Of a stretch of 64,000 nucleotides of DNA, positions 12,463 through 26,400 are shown piece after piece. The DNA comes from Limnoperna fortunei. Its lineage: Eukaryota; Mollusca; Bivalvia; Mytilida; Modiolidae. Position 1 is the first letter of the stretch, and each line of letters begins with the position of its first letter. The position numbers were made by a program, and so were the translations under genes. The stretch covers positions 4,885,075 to 4,949,074 of the forward strand of contig OX104119.1 in NCBI GenBank assembly GCA_944474755.1. The letters are read 5' to 3'. Below the pieces are notes generated by a model, which was not told where the DNA came from, did not search any database, and worked only from the letters and a program-made list of their open reading frames with translations.

Positions 12463-15400
12463 GTCTTATTGTAGTCTGTGTATATCCCGGAGAGTTCAGT
12501 CTTTGTGTTGGATATGTATATCCGGGAGAGTTCAGTCTTTGTGTTGCATATGTATATCCCGCAGAGTTCAGTCTTGGTGTTGCATATGTATATCCCGCAT
12601 AGTTCAGTCTTGGTGTTGTCTGTGTATATCCCGCATAGTTCAGTCTTGGTGTTGTCTGTGTATATCCCGCAGAGTTCAGTCTTAGTGTTGCATATGTATA
12701 TCCCGGAGAGTCAGTCTTGGTGTTGTCTGTGTATATCCCGGAGAGTTCAGTCTTGGTATTACATATGTATATCCCGGAGAGTTCAGTCTTGGTGTTGCAT
12801 ATGTATATCCCGGAGAGTTCAGTCTTGGTGTTGCATATGTATATCCCGGAGAGTTCAGTCTTGTTGTTGTCTATATATATCACGGGGAGTTCAGTCTTGG
12901 TGTTGTCTGTGTATATCCGGGAGAGTTCAGTCTTGGTGTTGTCTGTGTATATCCGGAAGAGTTCAGTCTTGGTGTTGTCTGTGTATATCCCGGAGAGTTC
13001 AGTCTTGATGTTACATATGTATATCCGGGAGAGTTCAGTCCTGGTGTTGCATATTTATATCCCGGAGAGTTCAGTCTTGGTGTTGTCTGTGTATATCCGG
13101 GAGAGTTCAGTCTTGGTGTTGTCTGTGTATATCCCGGAGAGTTCAGTCTTGGTGTTGTCTGTGTATATCCCGGAGTGTTCAGTCTTGGTGTTGCATATGT
13201 ATATCCCGGAAAGTTCAGTCTTGGTGTAGTCTGTGTATATCCCTGAGAGTTCAGTCTTTGTGTTGCATATGTATATCCGGGAGAGTTCAGTCTTTGTGTT
13301 GCATATGTATATCCCGCAGAGTTCAGTCTTGGTGTTGCATATGTATATCCCGGAGAGTTCAGTCTTTGTGTAGTCTCTGTATATCCCGGAGAGTTCAGTC
13401 TTTGTGTTGCATATGTATATCCGGGAGAGTTCAATCTTTGTGTTGCATATGTATATCCCGCAGAGTTCAGTCTTGGTGTTGCATATGTATATCCCGCATA
13501 GTTCAGTCTTGGTGTTGTCTGTGTATATCCCGCATAGTTCAGTGTTGGTGTTGTCTGTGTATATACCGTAGAGTTCAGTCTTGGTGTTGCATATGTATAT
13601 CCCGGAGAGTCAGTCTTGCTGTTGTCTGTGTATATCCCTGAGAGTTCAGTCTTGGTGTTACATATGTATATCCCGGAGAGTGCAGTCTTGGTGTTGTCTG
13701 TGTATATCCCGCCGAATTCAGTCTTGGTGTTGCATATGTATATCCGGGAGAGTTCAGTCTTGGTGTTGTCTGTGTATATCCCGCAGAGTTAAGTCTTGGT
13801 GTTGCATATGTATATCCGGGAGAGTTCAGTCTTGGTGTTGCATATGTATATCCCGGAGAGTTCAGTCTTGTTGTTGCATATGTATATCCCGGAGAGTTCA
13901 GTCTTGGTGTTGTCTGTTTATATCCCGGAAAGTTCAGTCATGGTGTTGTCTGTGTATATCCCGGAGAGTTCAGTCTTGATGTTGTTTGTGTATATCCCGC
14001 AGAGTTCAGTCTTGGTGTTGCATATGTATATCCCGGAGAGTTCAGTCTTGGTGTTGCATATGTATATCCCGGAGAGTTTAGTCTTGGTGTTGTCTGTGTA
14101 TATCCCGGAGAGTTCTGTCTTGGTGTTGCATATTTATATCCGGGAGAGTTCAGTCTTGGTGTTGTCTGTGTATATCCGGGAGAGTTCAGTCTTGGTGTTG
14201 TCTGTGTATATCCGGGAGAGTTCAGTCTTGGTGTTGCATATGTATATCCCGAAGAGTTCAGTCTTGGTGTTGTCTGTGTATATCCCGCAGAGTTCAGTCT
14301 TGGTGTTGCATATGTATATCCCGGAGAGTTCAGTCTTGGTGTTGCATATGTATATCCCGGATAGTTCAGTCTTGGTGTTGTCTGTGTATATCCCGCAGAG
14401 TTCAGTCTTGGTGTTGTCTGTGTATATCCCGGAGAGTTCAGTCTTAGTGTTGCATATGTATATCCCGGAGAGTCAGTCTTGGTGTTGTCTGTGTATATCC
14501 CGGAGAGTTCAGTCTTGGTGTTACATATGTATATCCCGGAGAGTTCAGTCTTGGTGTTGCATATGTATATCCCGGAGAGTTCAGTCTTGGTGTTGCATAT
14601 GTATATCCCGGAGAGTTCAGTCTTGTTGTTGTCTATGTATATCACGGGGAGTTCAGTCTTGGTGTTGTCTGTGTATATCCGGGAGAGTTCAGTCTTGGTG
14701 TTGTCTGTGTATATCCGGAAGAGTTCAGTCTTGGTGTTGTCTGTGTATATCCCGGAGAGTTCAGTCTTGATGTTACATATGTATATCCGGGAGAGTTCAG
14801 TCCTGGTGTTGCATATTTATATCCCGGAGAGTTCAGTCTTGGTGTTGTCTGTGTATATCCCGGAGAGTTCAGTCTTGGTGTTGTCTGTGTATATCCCGGA
14901 GTGTTCAGTCTTGGTGTTGCATATGTATATCCCGGAAAGTTCAGTCTTGGTGTAGTCTGTGTATATCCCTGAGAGTTCAGTCTTTGTGTTGCATATGTAT
15001 ATCCGGGAGAGTTCAGTCTTTGTGTTGCATATGTATATCCCGCAGAGTTCAGTCTTGGTGTTGCATATGTATATCCCGGAGAGTTCAGTCTTTGTGTAGT
15101 CTCTGTATATCCCGGAGAGTTCAGTTTTTTTGTTGCATATGTATATCCGGGAGAGTTCAGTCTTAGTGTTGCATATGTATATCCCGCAGAGTTCAGTCTT
15201 GGTGTTGCATATGTATATCCCGCATAGTTCAGTCTTGGTGTTGTCTGTGTATATCCCGCATAGTTCAGTGTTGGTGTTGTCTGTGTATATACCGTAGAGT
15301 TCAGTCTTGGTGTTGCATATGTATATCCCGGAGAGTCAGTCTTGCTGTTGTCTGTGTATATCCCTGAGAGTTCAGTCTTGGTGTTACATATGTATATCCC

Positions 15401-18400
15401 GGAGAGTGCAGTCTTGGTGTTGTCTGTGTATATCCCGCCGAATTCAGTCTTGGTGTTGCATATGTATATCCGGGAGAGTTCAGTCTTGGTGTTGTCTGTG
15501 TATATCCCGCAGAGTTAAGTCTTGGTGTTGCATATGTATATCCGGGAGAGTTCAGTCTTGGTGTTGCATATGTATATCCCGGAGAGTTCAGTCTTGTTGT
15601 TGCATATGTATATCCCGGAGAGTTCAGTCTTGGTGTTGTCTGTGTATATCCCGGAAAGTTCAGTCATGGTGTTGTCTGTGTATATCCCGGAGAGTTCAGA
15701 CTTGATGTTGTCTGTGTATATACCGCAGAGTTCAGTCTTGGTGTTGCATATGTATATCCCGGAGAGTTCAGTCTTGGTGTTGCATATGTATATCCCGGAG
15801 AGTTTAGTCTTGGTGTTGTCTATGTATATCCCGGAGAGTTCTGTCTTGGTGTTGCATATTTATATCCGGGAGAGTTCAGTCTTGGTGTTGTCTGTGTATA
15901 TCCGGGAGAGTTCAGTCTTGGTGTTGTCTGTGTATATCCGGGAGAGTTCAGTCTTGGTGTTGCATATGTATATCCCGAAGAGTTCAGTCTTGGTGTTGTC
16001 TGTGTATATCCCGCAGAGTTCAGTCTTGGTGTTGCATATGTATATCCCGGAGAGTTTAGTCTTGGTGTTGTATATGTATATCCCGGATAGTTCAGTCTTG
16101 GTGTTGTCTGTGTATATCCCGCAGAGTTCAGTCTTGGTGTTGTCTGTGTATATCCCGCAGAGTTCCGTCTTAGTGTTGTCTGTGTATATCCCGGAGAGTT
16201 CAGTCTTGGTAATGTCTGTGTATATCCGGGAGAGTTCAGTCTTGGTGTTGTCTGTGTATATCCCGGAGAGTTCAGTCTTGATGTTACATATGTATATCCG
16301 GGAGAGTTCAGTCCTGGTGTTGCATATTTATATCCCGGAGAGTTCAGTCTTGGTGTTGTCTGTGTATATCCGGGAGAGTTCAGTCTTGGTGTTGTCTGTG
16401 TATATCCCGGAGAGTTCAGTCTTGGTGTTGTCTGTGTATATCCCGGAGTGTTCAGTCTTGGTGTTGCATATGTATATCCCGGAAAGTTCAGTCTTGGTGT
16501 AGTCTGTGTATATCCCTGAGAGTTCAGTCTTTGTGTTGCATATGTAAATCCGGGAGAGTTCAGTCTTTGTGTTGCATATGTATATCCCGCAGAGTTCAGT
16601 CTTGGTGTTGCATATGTATATCCCGGAGAGTTCAGTCTTTGTGTAGTCTCTGTATATCCCGGAGAGTTCAGTCTTTGTGTTGCATATGTATATCCGGGAG
16701 AGTTCAGTCTTTGTGTTGCATATGTATACCCCGCAGAGTTCAGTCTTGGTGTTGCATATGTATATCCCGCATAGTTCAGTCTTGGTGTTGTCTGTGTATA
16801 TCCCGCATAGTTCAGTGTTGGTGTTGTCTGTGTATATACCGTAGAGTTCAGTCTTGGTGTTGCATATGTATATCCCGGAGAGTCAGTCTTGCTGTTGTCT
16901 GTGTATATCCCTGAGAGTTCAGTCTTGGTGTTACATATGTATATCCCGGAGAGTGCAGTCTTGGTGTTGTCTGTGTATATCCCGCCGAATTCAGTCTTGG
17001 TGTTGCATATGTATATCCGGGAGAGTTCAGTCTTGGTGTTGTCTGTGTATATCCCGCAGAGTTAAGTCTTGGTGTTGCATATGTATATCCGGGAGAGTTC
17101 AGTCTTGGTGTTGCATATGTATATCCCGGAGAGTTCAGTCTTGTTGTTGCATATGTATATCCCGGAGAGTTCAGTCTTGGTGTTGTCTGTGTATATCCCG
17201 GAAAGTTCAGTCATGGTGTTGTCTGTGTATATCCCGGAGAGTTCAGTCTTGATGTTGTTTGTGTATATCCCGCAGAGTTCAGTCTTGGTGTTGCATATGT
17301 ATATCCCAGAGAGTTCAGTCTTGGTGTTGCATATGTATATCCCGGAGAGTTTAGTCTTGGTGTTGTCTGTGTATATCCCGGAGAGTTCTGTCTTGGTGTT
17401 GCATATTTATATCCGGGAGAGTTCAGTCTTGGTGTTGTCTGTGTATATCCGGGAGAGTTCAGTCTTGGTGTTGTCTGTGTATATCCGGGAGAGTTCAGTC
17501 TTGGTGTTGCATATGTATATCCCGAAGAGTTCAGTCTTGGTGTTGTCTGTGTATATCCCGGAGAGTTCAGTCTTGGTGTTGCATATGTATATCCCGGAGA
17601 GTTTAGTCTTGGTGTTGCATATGTATATCCCGGATAGTTCAGTCTTGGTGTTGTCTGTGTATATCCCGCAGAGTTCAGTCTTGGTGTTGTCTGTGTATAT
17701 CCCGGAGAGTTCAGTCTTAGTGTTGCATATGTATATCCCGGAGAGTCAGTCTTGGTGTTGTCTGTGTATATCCCGGAGAGTTCAGTCTTGGTGTTACATA
17801 TGTATATCCCGGAGAGTTCAGTCTTGGTGTTGCATATGTATATCCCGGAGAGTTCAGTCTTGGTGTTGCATATGTATATCCCGGAGAGTTCAGTCTTGTT
17901 GTTGTCTATATATATCCCGGAGAGTTCAGTCTTGGTGTTGTCTGTGTATATCCGGGAGAGTTCAGTCTTGGTGTTGTCTGTGTATATCCGGAAGAGTTCA
18001 GTCTTGGTGTTGTCTGTGTATATCCCGGAGAGTTCAGTCTTGGTGTTACATATGTATATCCGGGAGAGTTCAGTCCTGGTGTTGCATATTTATATCCCGG
18101 AGAGTTCAGTCTTGGTGTTGTCTGTGTATATCCCGGAGAGTTCAGTCTTGGTGTTGTCTGTGTATATCCCGGAGTGTTCAGTCTTGGTGTTGCATATGTA
18201 TATCCCGGAAAGTTCAGTCTTGGTGTAGTCTATGTATATCCCTGAGAGTTCAGTCTTTGTGTTGCATATGTATATCCGGGAGAGTTCAGTCTTTGTGTTG
18301 CATATGTATATCCCGCAGAGTTCAGTCTTGGTGTTGCATATGTATATCCCGGAGAGTTCAGTCTTTGTGTAGTCTCTGTATATCCCGGAGAGTTCAGTCT

Positions 18401-19560
18401 TTGTGTTGCATATGTATATCCGGGAGAGTTCAGTCTTTGTGTTGCATATGTATATCCCGCAGAGTTCAGTCTTGGTGTTGCATATGTATATCCCGCATAG
18501 TTCAGTCTTGGTGTTGTCTGTGTATATCCCGCATAGTTCAGTGTTGGTGTTGTCTGTGTATATCCCTGAGAGTTCAGTCTTGGTGTTGCATATGTATATC
18601 CCGGAGAGTCAGTCTTGCTGTTGTCTGTGTATATCCCTGAGAGTTCAGTCTTGGTGTTACATATGTATATCCCGGAGAGTGCAGTCTTGGTGTTGTCTGT
18701 GTATATCCCGCCGAATTCAGTCTTGGTGTTGCATATGTATATCCGGGAGAGTTCAGTCTTGGTGTTGTCTGTGTATATCCCGCAGAGTTAAGTCTTGGTG
18801 TTGCATATGTATATCCGGGAGAGTTCAGTCTTGGTGTTGCATATGTATATCCCGGAGAGTTCAGTCTTGTTGTTGCATATGTATATCCCGGAGAGTTCAG
18901 TCTTGGTGTTGTCTGTGTATATCCCGGAAAGTTCAGTCATGGTGTTGTCTGTGTATATCCCGGAGAGTTCAGTCTTGATGTTGTCTGTGTATATCCCGCA
19001 GAGTTCAGTCTTGGTGTTGCATATGTATATCCCGGAGAGTTCAGTCTTGGTGTTGCATATGTATATCCCGGAGAGTTTAGTCTTGGTGTTGTCTATGTAT
19101 ATCCCGGAGAGTTCTGTCTTGGTGTTGCATATTTATATCCGGGAGAGTTCAGTCTTGGTGTTGTCTGTGTATATCCGGGAGAGTTCAGTCTTGGTGTTGT
19201 CTGTGTATATCCGGGAGAGTTCAGTCTTGGTGTTGCATATGTATATCCCGAAGAGTTCAGTCTTGGTGTTGTCTGTGTATATCCCGCAGAGTTCAGTCTT
19301 GGTGTTGCATATGTATATCCCGGAGAGTTTAGTCTTGGTGTTGCATATGTATATCCCGGATAGTTCAGTCTTGGTGTTGTCTGTGTATATCCCGCAGAGT
19401 TCAGTCTTGGTGTTGTCTGTGTATATCCCGCAGAGTTCAGTCTTAGTGTTGTCTATGTATATCCCGGAGAGTTCAGTCTTGGTAATGTCTGTGTATATCC
19501 GGGAGAGTTCAGTCTTGGTTTTGTCTGTGTATATCCCGGAGAGTTCAGTCTTGATGTTGC
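12463..19560 (+). repeat. Tandem run of 1.55-1.76-kb higher-order repeats
   Basis: GTTAAG marker units lie at 13788, 15514, 17061 and 18787, giving spacings of 1,726, 1,547 and 1,726 bp. The corresponding GTCAGTC landmark near 12710 and 14471 is 1,762 bp apart. Copies share the order of 35-bp units, the CCCGCCGAATTC unit, GTGTAGTC units and CATAG units. The 1,547-bp copy lacks a group of monomers around 16.1-16.3 kb. After 18787 the match to the 15.5-16.3-kb copy continues to about 19.56 kb, then stops. Confidence 0.85.
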
Positions 19561-19720
19561 ATATTTATATCCCGGAGAGTTCAGTCTTGGTGTTGTCTTT
19601 GTATATCCCGGAGAGTTCAGTCTTGGTGTTGCATATGTATATCCCGATGAGTTCAGTCTTGGTGTTGCATATGTATATCCCGGAGAGTTCAGTCTTGGTG
19701 TTGCATATGTACATCCTGGA

Positions 19721-22100
19721 GTGGTTAGTCTTGGTGTTGTCTGTGTATATCCCGGAGAGTTCAGTCTTGGTGTTGTCTATGTATATCCCGCAGAGTTCAG
19801 TCTTGGTGTTGTATATGTATATCCCGGAGAGGTCATTCTTGCTGTTGCATATGTATATCCGGGAGAGTTCAGTCTTGGTGTTGCATATTTATATCCCGGA
19901 GAGTTCAGTCTTGGTGTTGTCTGTGTATATCCCGCAGAGTTCAGTCTTGGTGTTGCATATGTATATCCAGGAGAGTTCAGTCTTGGTGTTGTCTGTGTAT
20001 ATCCCACAGAGTTCAGTCTTGGTGTTGCATATGTATATCCGGGAGAGTTCAGTCTTGGTGTTGCATATGTATATCCCGGAGAGTTCAGTCTTGGTGTTGC
20101 ATATGTATATCCCGGAATGTTCAGTCTTGGTGTTGTCTGTGTATATCCCGGAGAGTTCAGTCTTGGTGTTGCCTATGTATATCCCGGAGAGTTCAGTCTT
20201 GGTGTTGTCTGTGTATATCCCGCAGAGTTCAGTCTTGGTGTTGCATATGTATATCCCGGAGAGTTCAGACTTGGTGTTGCATATGTATATCCCGGAGAGT
20301 TCAGTCTTGGTGTTGTCTGTGTATATCCCGGAGAGTTCAGTCTTGGTGTTGCATATGTATATCCCGGAGAGTTCAGTCTTGGTGTTGTCTATGTATATCC
20401 CGCAGAGTTCAGTCTTGGTGTTGCATATGTATATCCCGGAGAGTTCAGTCTTGGTGTTGCATATGTATATCCCGGAGTGTTCAGTCTTGGTGTTGTCTGT
20501 GTATATCCCGGAGAGTTCAGTCGTGGTGTTGTCTATGTATATCCCGCAGAGTTCAGTCTTGGTGTTGTATATGTATATCCCGGAGAGTTCAGTCTTGGTG
20601 TTGTCTGTGTATATCCCGGAGAGTTCAGTCATGGTGTTGTCTGTGTATATCCGGTAGAGTTCTGTCTTGGTGTTGCATATGTATATCCCGGAGAGTTCAG
20701 TCTTGGTGTTGTCTGTGTATATCCCGCAGAATTTAGTCTTGGTGTTGCATATGTATATCCGGGAGAGTTCAGTCTTGGTGTTGTCTGTGTATATCCCGCA
20801 GAGTTCAGTCTTGGTGTTGCATATGTATATCCGGGAGAGTTCAGTCTTGGTGTTGCATATGTATATCCCGGAGAGATCAGTCTTGGTGTTGCATATGTAT
20901 ATCCCGGAGAGTTCAGTCTTGGTGTTGTCTGAGTATATCTCGGAGAGTTCAGTCTTGTTGTTGCATATGTATATCCCGGAGAGTTAAGTCTTGGTGTTGT
21001 CTGTGTATATCCCGGAGAGTTCAGTCTTGGTGTTGCATATGTATATCCCGGAGAGTTCAGTCTTGGTGTTGTCTGAGTATATATCGGAGAGTTCAGTCTT
21101 GGTGTTGTCTGTGTATATCCCGGAGAGTTCAGTCTTGGTGTTGTCTGTGTATATCCCGGAGAGTTCAGTCTTGGTGTTGCATATGTATATCCTGGAGTGG
21201 TTAGTCTTGGTGTTGTCTGTGTATATCCCGGAGAGTTCAGTCTTGGTGTTGTCTATGTATATCCCGCAGAGTTCAGTCTTGGTGTTGTATATGTATATCC
21301 CGGAGAGGTCATTCTTGGTGTTGCATATGTATATCCGGGAGAGTTCAGTCGTGGTGTTGCATATTTATATCCCGGAGAGTTCAGTCTAGGTGTTGTCTGT
21401 GTATATCCCGCAGAGTTCAGTCTTGGTGTTGCATATGTATATCCCGGAGAGTTCAGTCTTGGTGTTGTCTGTGTATATCCCACAGAGTTCAGTCTTGGTG
21501 TTGCATATGTATATCCGGGAGAGTTCAGTCTTAGTGTTGCATATATATATCCCGGAGAGTTCAGTCTTGGTGTTGCATATGTATATCCCGGAGAGTTCAG
21601 ACTTGGTTTTGCATATGTATATCCCGGAGAGTTCAATCTTGGTGTTGTCTGTGTATATCCCGGAGAGTTCAGTCTTGGTGTTGCATATGTATATCCCGGA
21701 GAGTTCAGTCTTTGTGTTGTCTGTGTATATCCCGCAGAGTTCAGTCTTGGTGTTGCATATGTATATCCCGGAGTGTTCAGTCTTGGTGTTGCATATGTAT
21801 ATCCCGGAGTGTTCAGTCTTGGTGTTGTCTGTGTATATCCCGGAGAGTTCAGTCGTGGTGTTGTCTATGTATATATCTCGCAGAGTTCAGTCTTGGTGTT
21901 GTATATGTATATCCCGGAGAGTTCAGCCTTGGTGTTGTCTGTGTCTATCCCGGAGAGTTCAGTCATGGTGTTTTCTGTGTATATCCGGGAGAGTTCTGTC
22001 TTGGTGTTGCATATGTATATCCCGGAGAGTTCAGTCTTGGTGTTGTCTGTGTATATCCCGGAGAGTTCAGTCTTGGTGTTGCATATGTATATCCCGGAGA
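19721..22100 (+). repeat. Paired copies at 1,476-bp spacing
   Basis: The GTGGTTAG variant unit at 19721 recurs at 21197, an offset of exactly 41 monomers. The following monomers (CGGAGAGGTCATTC, CCCACAGAG and others) keep the same order. The second copy has lost several monomers and gained substitutions after about 21.6 kb. A third relative starts at 36735. Confidence 0.78.
20111..20945 (+). repeat. 0.8-0.98-kb module, copy 1 of 5
   Basis: The module is bounded by a CCCGGAATGTTCAG unit on the left and a TATATCTCGGAGAG unit on the right. The same pair of landmark units bounds 24071-24868, 28744-29578, 30575-31409 and 37089-38069. Internal landmarks such as GTTCAGACTTGG, CGGAGTGTTCAGTC and GTTCAGTCATGG keep their order. 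Lengths differ by whole monomers, apart from odd-length units. Confidence 0.8.
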
Positions 22101-22527
22101 GTTCAGTCTTGGTGTTGTCTATGTATATCCCGCAGAGTTCAGTCTTGGTGTTGCATATGTATATCCCGGAGAGTTCAGTCTTGGTGTTGTCTGTGTATAT
22201 CCCGCAGAGTTCAGTCTTGGTGTTGTCTGTGTATATCCCGGAGAGTTCAGTCTTAGTGTTGCATATGTATATCCCGGAGAGTCAGTCTTGGTGTTGTCTG
22301 TGTATATCCCGGAGAGTTCAGTCTTGGTGTTACATATGTATATCCCGGAGAGTTCAGTCTTGGTGTTGCATATGTATATCCCGGAGAGTTCAGTCTTGGT
22401 GTTGCATATGTATATCCCGGAGAGTTCAGTCTTGTTGTTGTCTATATATATCACGGGGAGTTCAGTCTTGGTGTTGTCTGTGTATATCCCGGAGAGTTCT
22501 GTCTTGGTGTTACATATGTATATCCCG

Positions 22528-23500
22528 GAGTGTTCAGTCTTGGTGTTGCATATGTATATCCCGGAGATTTCAGTCTTGTTGTTGTCTATGTATATCACGG
22601 AGTGTTCAGTCTTGGTGTTGTCTGTATATATCCAGAAGAGTTCAGTCGTGCTGTTGCATATGTATATCCCGGAGAGTTCAGTCTTGGTGTTGTCTGTGTA
22701 TATCCTGGAGAGTTCAGTCTTGGTGTTGTCTGTGGATATCTCGGAGAGTTCAGTCTTGGTGTTGCATATGTATATCCCGGAGAGTTCAGTCTTGGTGTTG
22801 TCTGTGTATATCCCGCAGAGTTCAGTCTTGGTGTTGCATATGTATATTCCGGAGAGTTCAGTCTTGGTGTTGTCTGTGTATATCCCGCAGAGTTCAGTTT
22901 TGGTGTTGCATATGTATATCCCGGAGAGTTCAGTCTTGGTGTTGCATATGTATATCCCGGAGAGTTTAGTCTTGGTGTTGTCTGTGTATATCCCGGAGAG
23001 TTCTGTCTTGGTGTTGCATATGTATATCCGGGAGAGTTCAGTCTTGGTGTTGTCTGTGTATATCCGGGAGAGTTCAGTCTTGGTGTTGTCTGTGTATATC
23101 CGGGAGAGTTCAGTCTTGGTGTTGCATATGTATATCCCGAAGAGTTCAGTCTTGGTGTTGTCTGTGTATATCCCGCAGAGTTCAGTCTTGGTGTTGTCTG
23201 TGTATATCCCGGAGAGTTCAGTCTTGGTGTTGTCTATGTATATCCCGCAGAGTTCAGTCTTGGTGTTGCATATGTATATCCCGGATAGTTCAGTCTTGGT
23301 GTTGTCTGTGTATATCCCGCAGAGTTCAGTCTTGGTGTTGTCTGTGTATATCCCGCAGAGTTCAGTCTTGGTGTTGCATATGTATATCCCGCATAGTTCA
23401 GTCTTGGTGTTGTGTGTGTATATCCCTCATAGTTCAGTCTTGGTGTTGTCTGTGTATATCCCGCAGAGTTCAGTCTTGGTGTTGCATATGTATATCCCGG
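22528..23500 (+). repeat. About 1-kb module, copy 1 of 3
   Basis: The module starts with GTGTTCAG followed by the GGAGATTTCAG unit and the GTATATATCCAGAAGAG unit (CCGGAAGAG in the third copy). Relatives begin near 27133 and 32881. The first two run on through TGGAGAGTTC, GTGGATATCTCGG and a series of CCCGCAGAG units. A truncated copy of the left part also occurs at 26.16-26.4 kb, and variants at 35.1 and 35.44 kb. Confidence 0.75.
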
Positions 23501-26400
23501 AGAGTCAGTCTTGGTGTTGTCTGTGTATATCCCGGAGAGTTCAGTCTTGGTGTTACATATGTATATCCCGGAGAGTTCAGTCTTGGTGTTGCATATGTAT
23601 ATCCCGGAGAGTTCAGTCTTGTTGTTGTCTATGTATATCCCACAGAGTTCAGTCTTGGTGTTGTCTGTGTATATCCCGGAGAGTTCAGTGTTGGTGTTGT
23701 CTGTGTATATCCGGGAGAGTTCAGTCTTGGTGTTGTCTGTGTATATCCCACAGAGTTCAGTCTTGGTGTTGTCTATGTATATCCCGGAGAGTTCAGTGTT
23801 GGTGTTGTCTGTGTATATCCGGGAGTGTTCAGTCTTGGTGTTGTCTGTGTATATCCGGAAGAGTTCAGTCTTGGTGTTGTCTGTGTATATCCCACAGAGT
23901 TCAGTCTTGGTGTTGTCTATGTATATCCCGGAGAGTTCAGTCTTGTTGTTGTCTGTGTATATCCCGGAGAGTTCAGTCTTGGTGTTGCATATGTATATCC
24001 GGGAGAGTTCAGTCTTGGTGTTGCATATGTATATCCCGGAGAGTTCAGTCTTGGTGTTGCATATGTATATCCCGGAATGTTCAGTCTTGGTGTTGTCTGG
24101 GTATATCCCGGAGAGTTCAGTCTTGGTGTTGCATATGTATATCCCGGAGAGTTCAGTCTTGGTGTTGTCTGTGTATATCCCGCAGAGTTCAGTCTTGATG
24201 TTGCATATGTATATCCCGGAGCGTTCAGACTTGGTGTTGCATATGTATATCCCGGAGAGTTCAGTCTTGGTGTTGTCTGTGTATATCCCGGAGAGTTCAG
24301 TCTTGGTGTTGTCTGTGTATATCCCGCAGAGTTCAGTCTTGGTGTTGCATATGTATATCCCGGAGAGTTCAGTCTTGGTGTTGCATATGTATATCCCGGA
24401 GTGTTCAGTCTTGGTGTTGTCTGTGTATATCCCGGAGAGTTCAGTCGTGGTGTTGTCTATGTATATCCCGCAGAGTTCAGTCTTGGTGTTGTATATGTAT
24501 ATCCTGGAGAGTTCAGTCTTGGTGTTGTCTGTGTATATCCCGGAGAGTTCAGTCATGGTTTTGTCTGTGTATATCCGGGAGAGTTCTGTCTTGGTGTTGC
24601 ATATGTATATTCCGGAGAGTTCAGTCTTGGTGTTGTCTGTGTATATCCCGCAGAATTCAGTCTTGGTGTTGCATATGTATATCCGGGAGAGTTCAGTCTT
24701 GGTGTTGTCTGTGTATATCCCGCAGAGTTCAGTCTTGGTGTTGCATATGTATATCCGGGAGAGTTCAGTCTTGGTGTTGCATATGTATATCCGGGAGAGT
24801 TCAGTCTTGGTGTTGCATATGTATATCCCGGAGAGTTCAGTCTTGGTGTTGTCTGAATATATCTCGGAGAGTTCAGTCTTGTTGTTGCATATATATATCC
24901 CGGAGAGTTCAGTCTTGGTGTTGTCTGTGTATATCCCGGAGAGTTCAGTCTTGGTGTTGCATATGTATATCCCGGAGAGTTCAGTCTTGGTGTTGTCTGT
25001 GTATATCCGGGAGAGTTCAGTCTTGGTGTTGCATATGTATATCCCGAAGAGTTCAGTCTTGGTGTTGTCTGTGTATATCCCGCAGAGTGCAGTCTTGGTG
25101 AGGCATATGTATATCCCGGAGAGTTCAGTCTTGGTGTTGCATATGTATATCACGGAGAATTCAGTCTTGGTGTTGTCTGTGTATATCCCGGAGAGTTCAG
25201 TCTTTGTGTTGTCTATGTATATCCCGGAGAGTTCAGTCTTGGTGTTGTCTGTGTATATCCCGGAGAGTTCAGTCTTGGTGTTGCATATGTATATCTCGGA
25301 GAGTTCAGTCTTGGTGTTGTCTGTGTATATCCCGCAGAGTTCAGTCTTGGTGTTGCATATGTATATCCCGGAGAGTTCAGTCTTGGTGTTGCATATGTAT
25401 ATCCCGGAGTGTTCAGTCTTGGTGTTGTCTGTGTATATCCCGGAGAGTTCAGTCGTGGTGTTGTCTGTGTATATCCGGGAGAGTTCTGTCTTGGTGTTGC
25501 ATATGTATATCCCGGAGAGTTCAGTCTTGGTGTTGTCTGTGTATATCCCGCAGAATTCAGTCTTGGTGTTGCATATGTATATCCGGCAGAGTTCAGTCTT
25601 GGTGTTGTCTGTGTATATCCCGCAGCGTTCAGTCTTGGTGTTGCATATGTATATCCGGGAGAGTTCAGTCTTGGTGTTGCACATGTATATCCCGGAGTGT
25701 TCAGTCTTGGTGTTGTCTGTGTATATCCCGGAGAGTTCAGTCTTGGTGTAGTCTGTGTATATCCCGGAGAGTTCAGTCTTTTTGTTGCATATGTATATCC
25801 GGGAGAGTTCAGTCTTTGTGTTGCATATGTATATCCCGCAGAGTTCAGTCTTGGTGTTGCATATGTATATCCCGCATAGTTCAGTCTTGGTGTTGTCTGT
25901 GTATATCCCTCATAGTTCAGTCTTGGTGTTGTCTGTGTATATCCCGCAGAGTTCAGTCTTGGTGTTGCATATGTATATCCCGGAGAGTCAGTCTTGGTGT
26001 TGTCTGTGTATATCACGGAGAGTTCAGTCTTGGTGTTACATATGTATATCCGGGAGAGTTCAGTCGTGGTGTTGCATATTTATATCCCGGAGAGTTCAGT
26101 CTTGGTGTTGTCTGTGTATATCCCGGAGAGTTCTTTCTTGGTGTTACATATGTATATCCCGGAGTGTTCAGTCTTGGTGTTGCATATGTATATCCCGGAG
26201 ATTTCAGTCTTGTTGTTGTCTATGTATATCACGGAGTGTTCAGTCTTGGTGTTGTCTGTATATATCCAGAAGAGTTCAGTCGTGCTGTTGCATATGTATA
26301 TCCCGGAGAGTTCAGTCTTGGTGTTGTCTGTGTATATCCTGGAGAGTTCAGTCTTGGTGTTGTCTGTGGATATCTCGGAGAGTTCTGTCTTGGTGTTGCA
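23414..26400 (+). repeat. 3-kb module repeated at 29.9-33.1 kb
   Basis: From about 24.3 to 26.0 kb the sequence matches 30.84-32.55 kb at a constant offset of 6,540 bp. That offset equals 182 x 36 - 12, and the odd-length units between the copies sum to -12. Before this, 23.5 kb matches 28.19 and 30.02 kb. After 26.04 kb the offset becomes 6,720, which means five additional monomers in the downstream copy near 32.6-32.76 kb. Confidence 0.8.
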
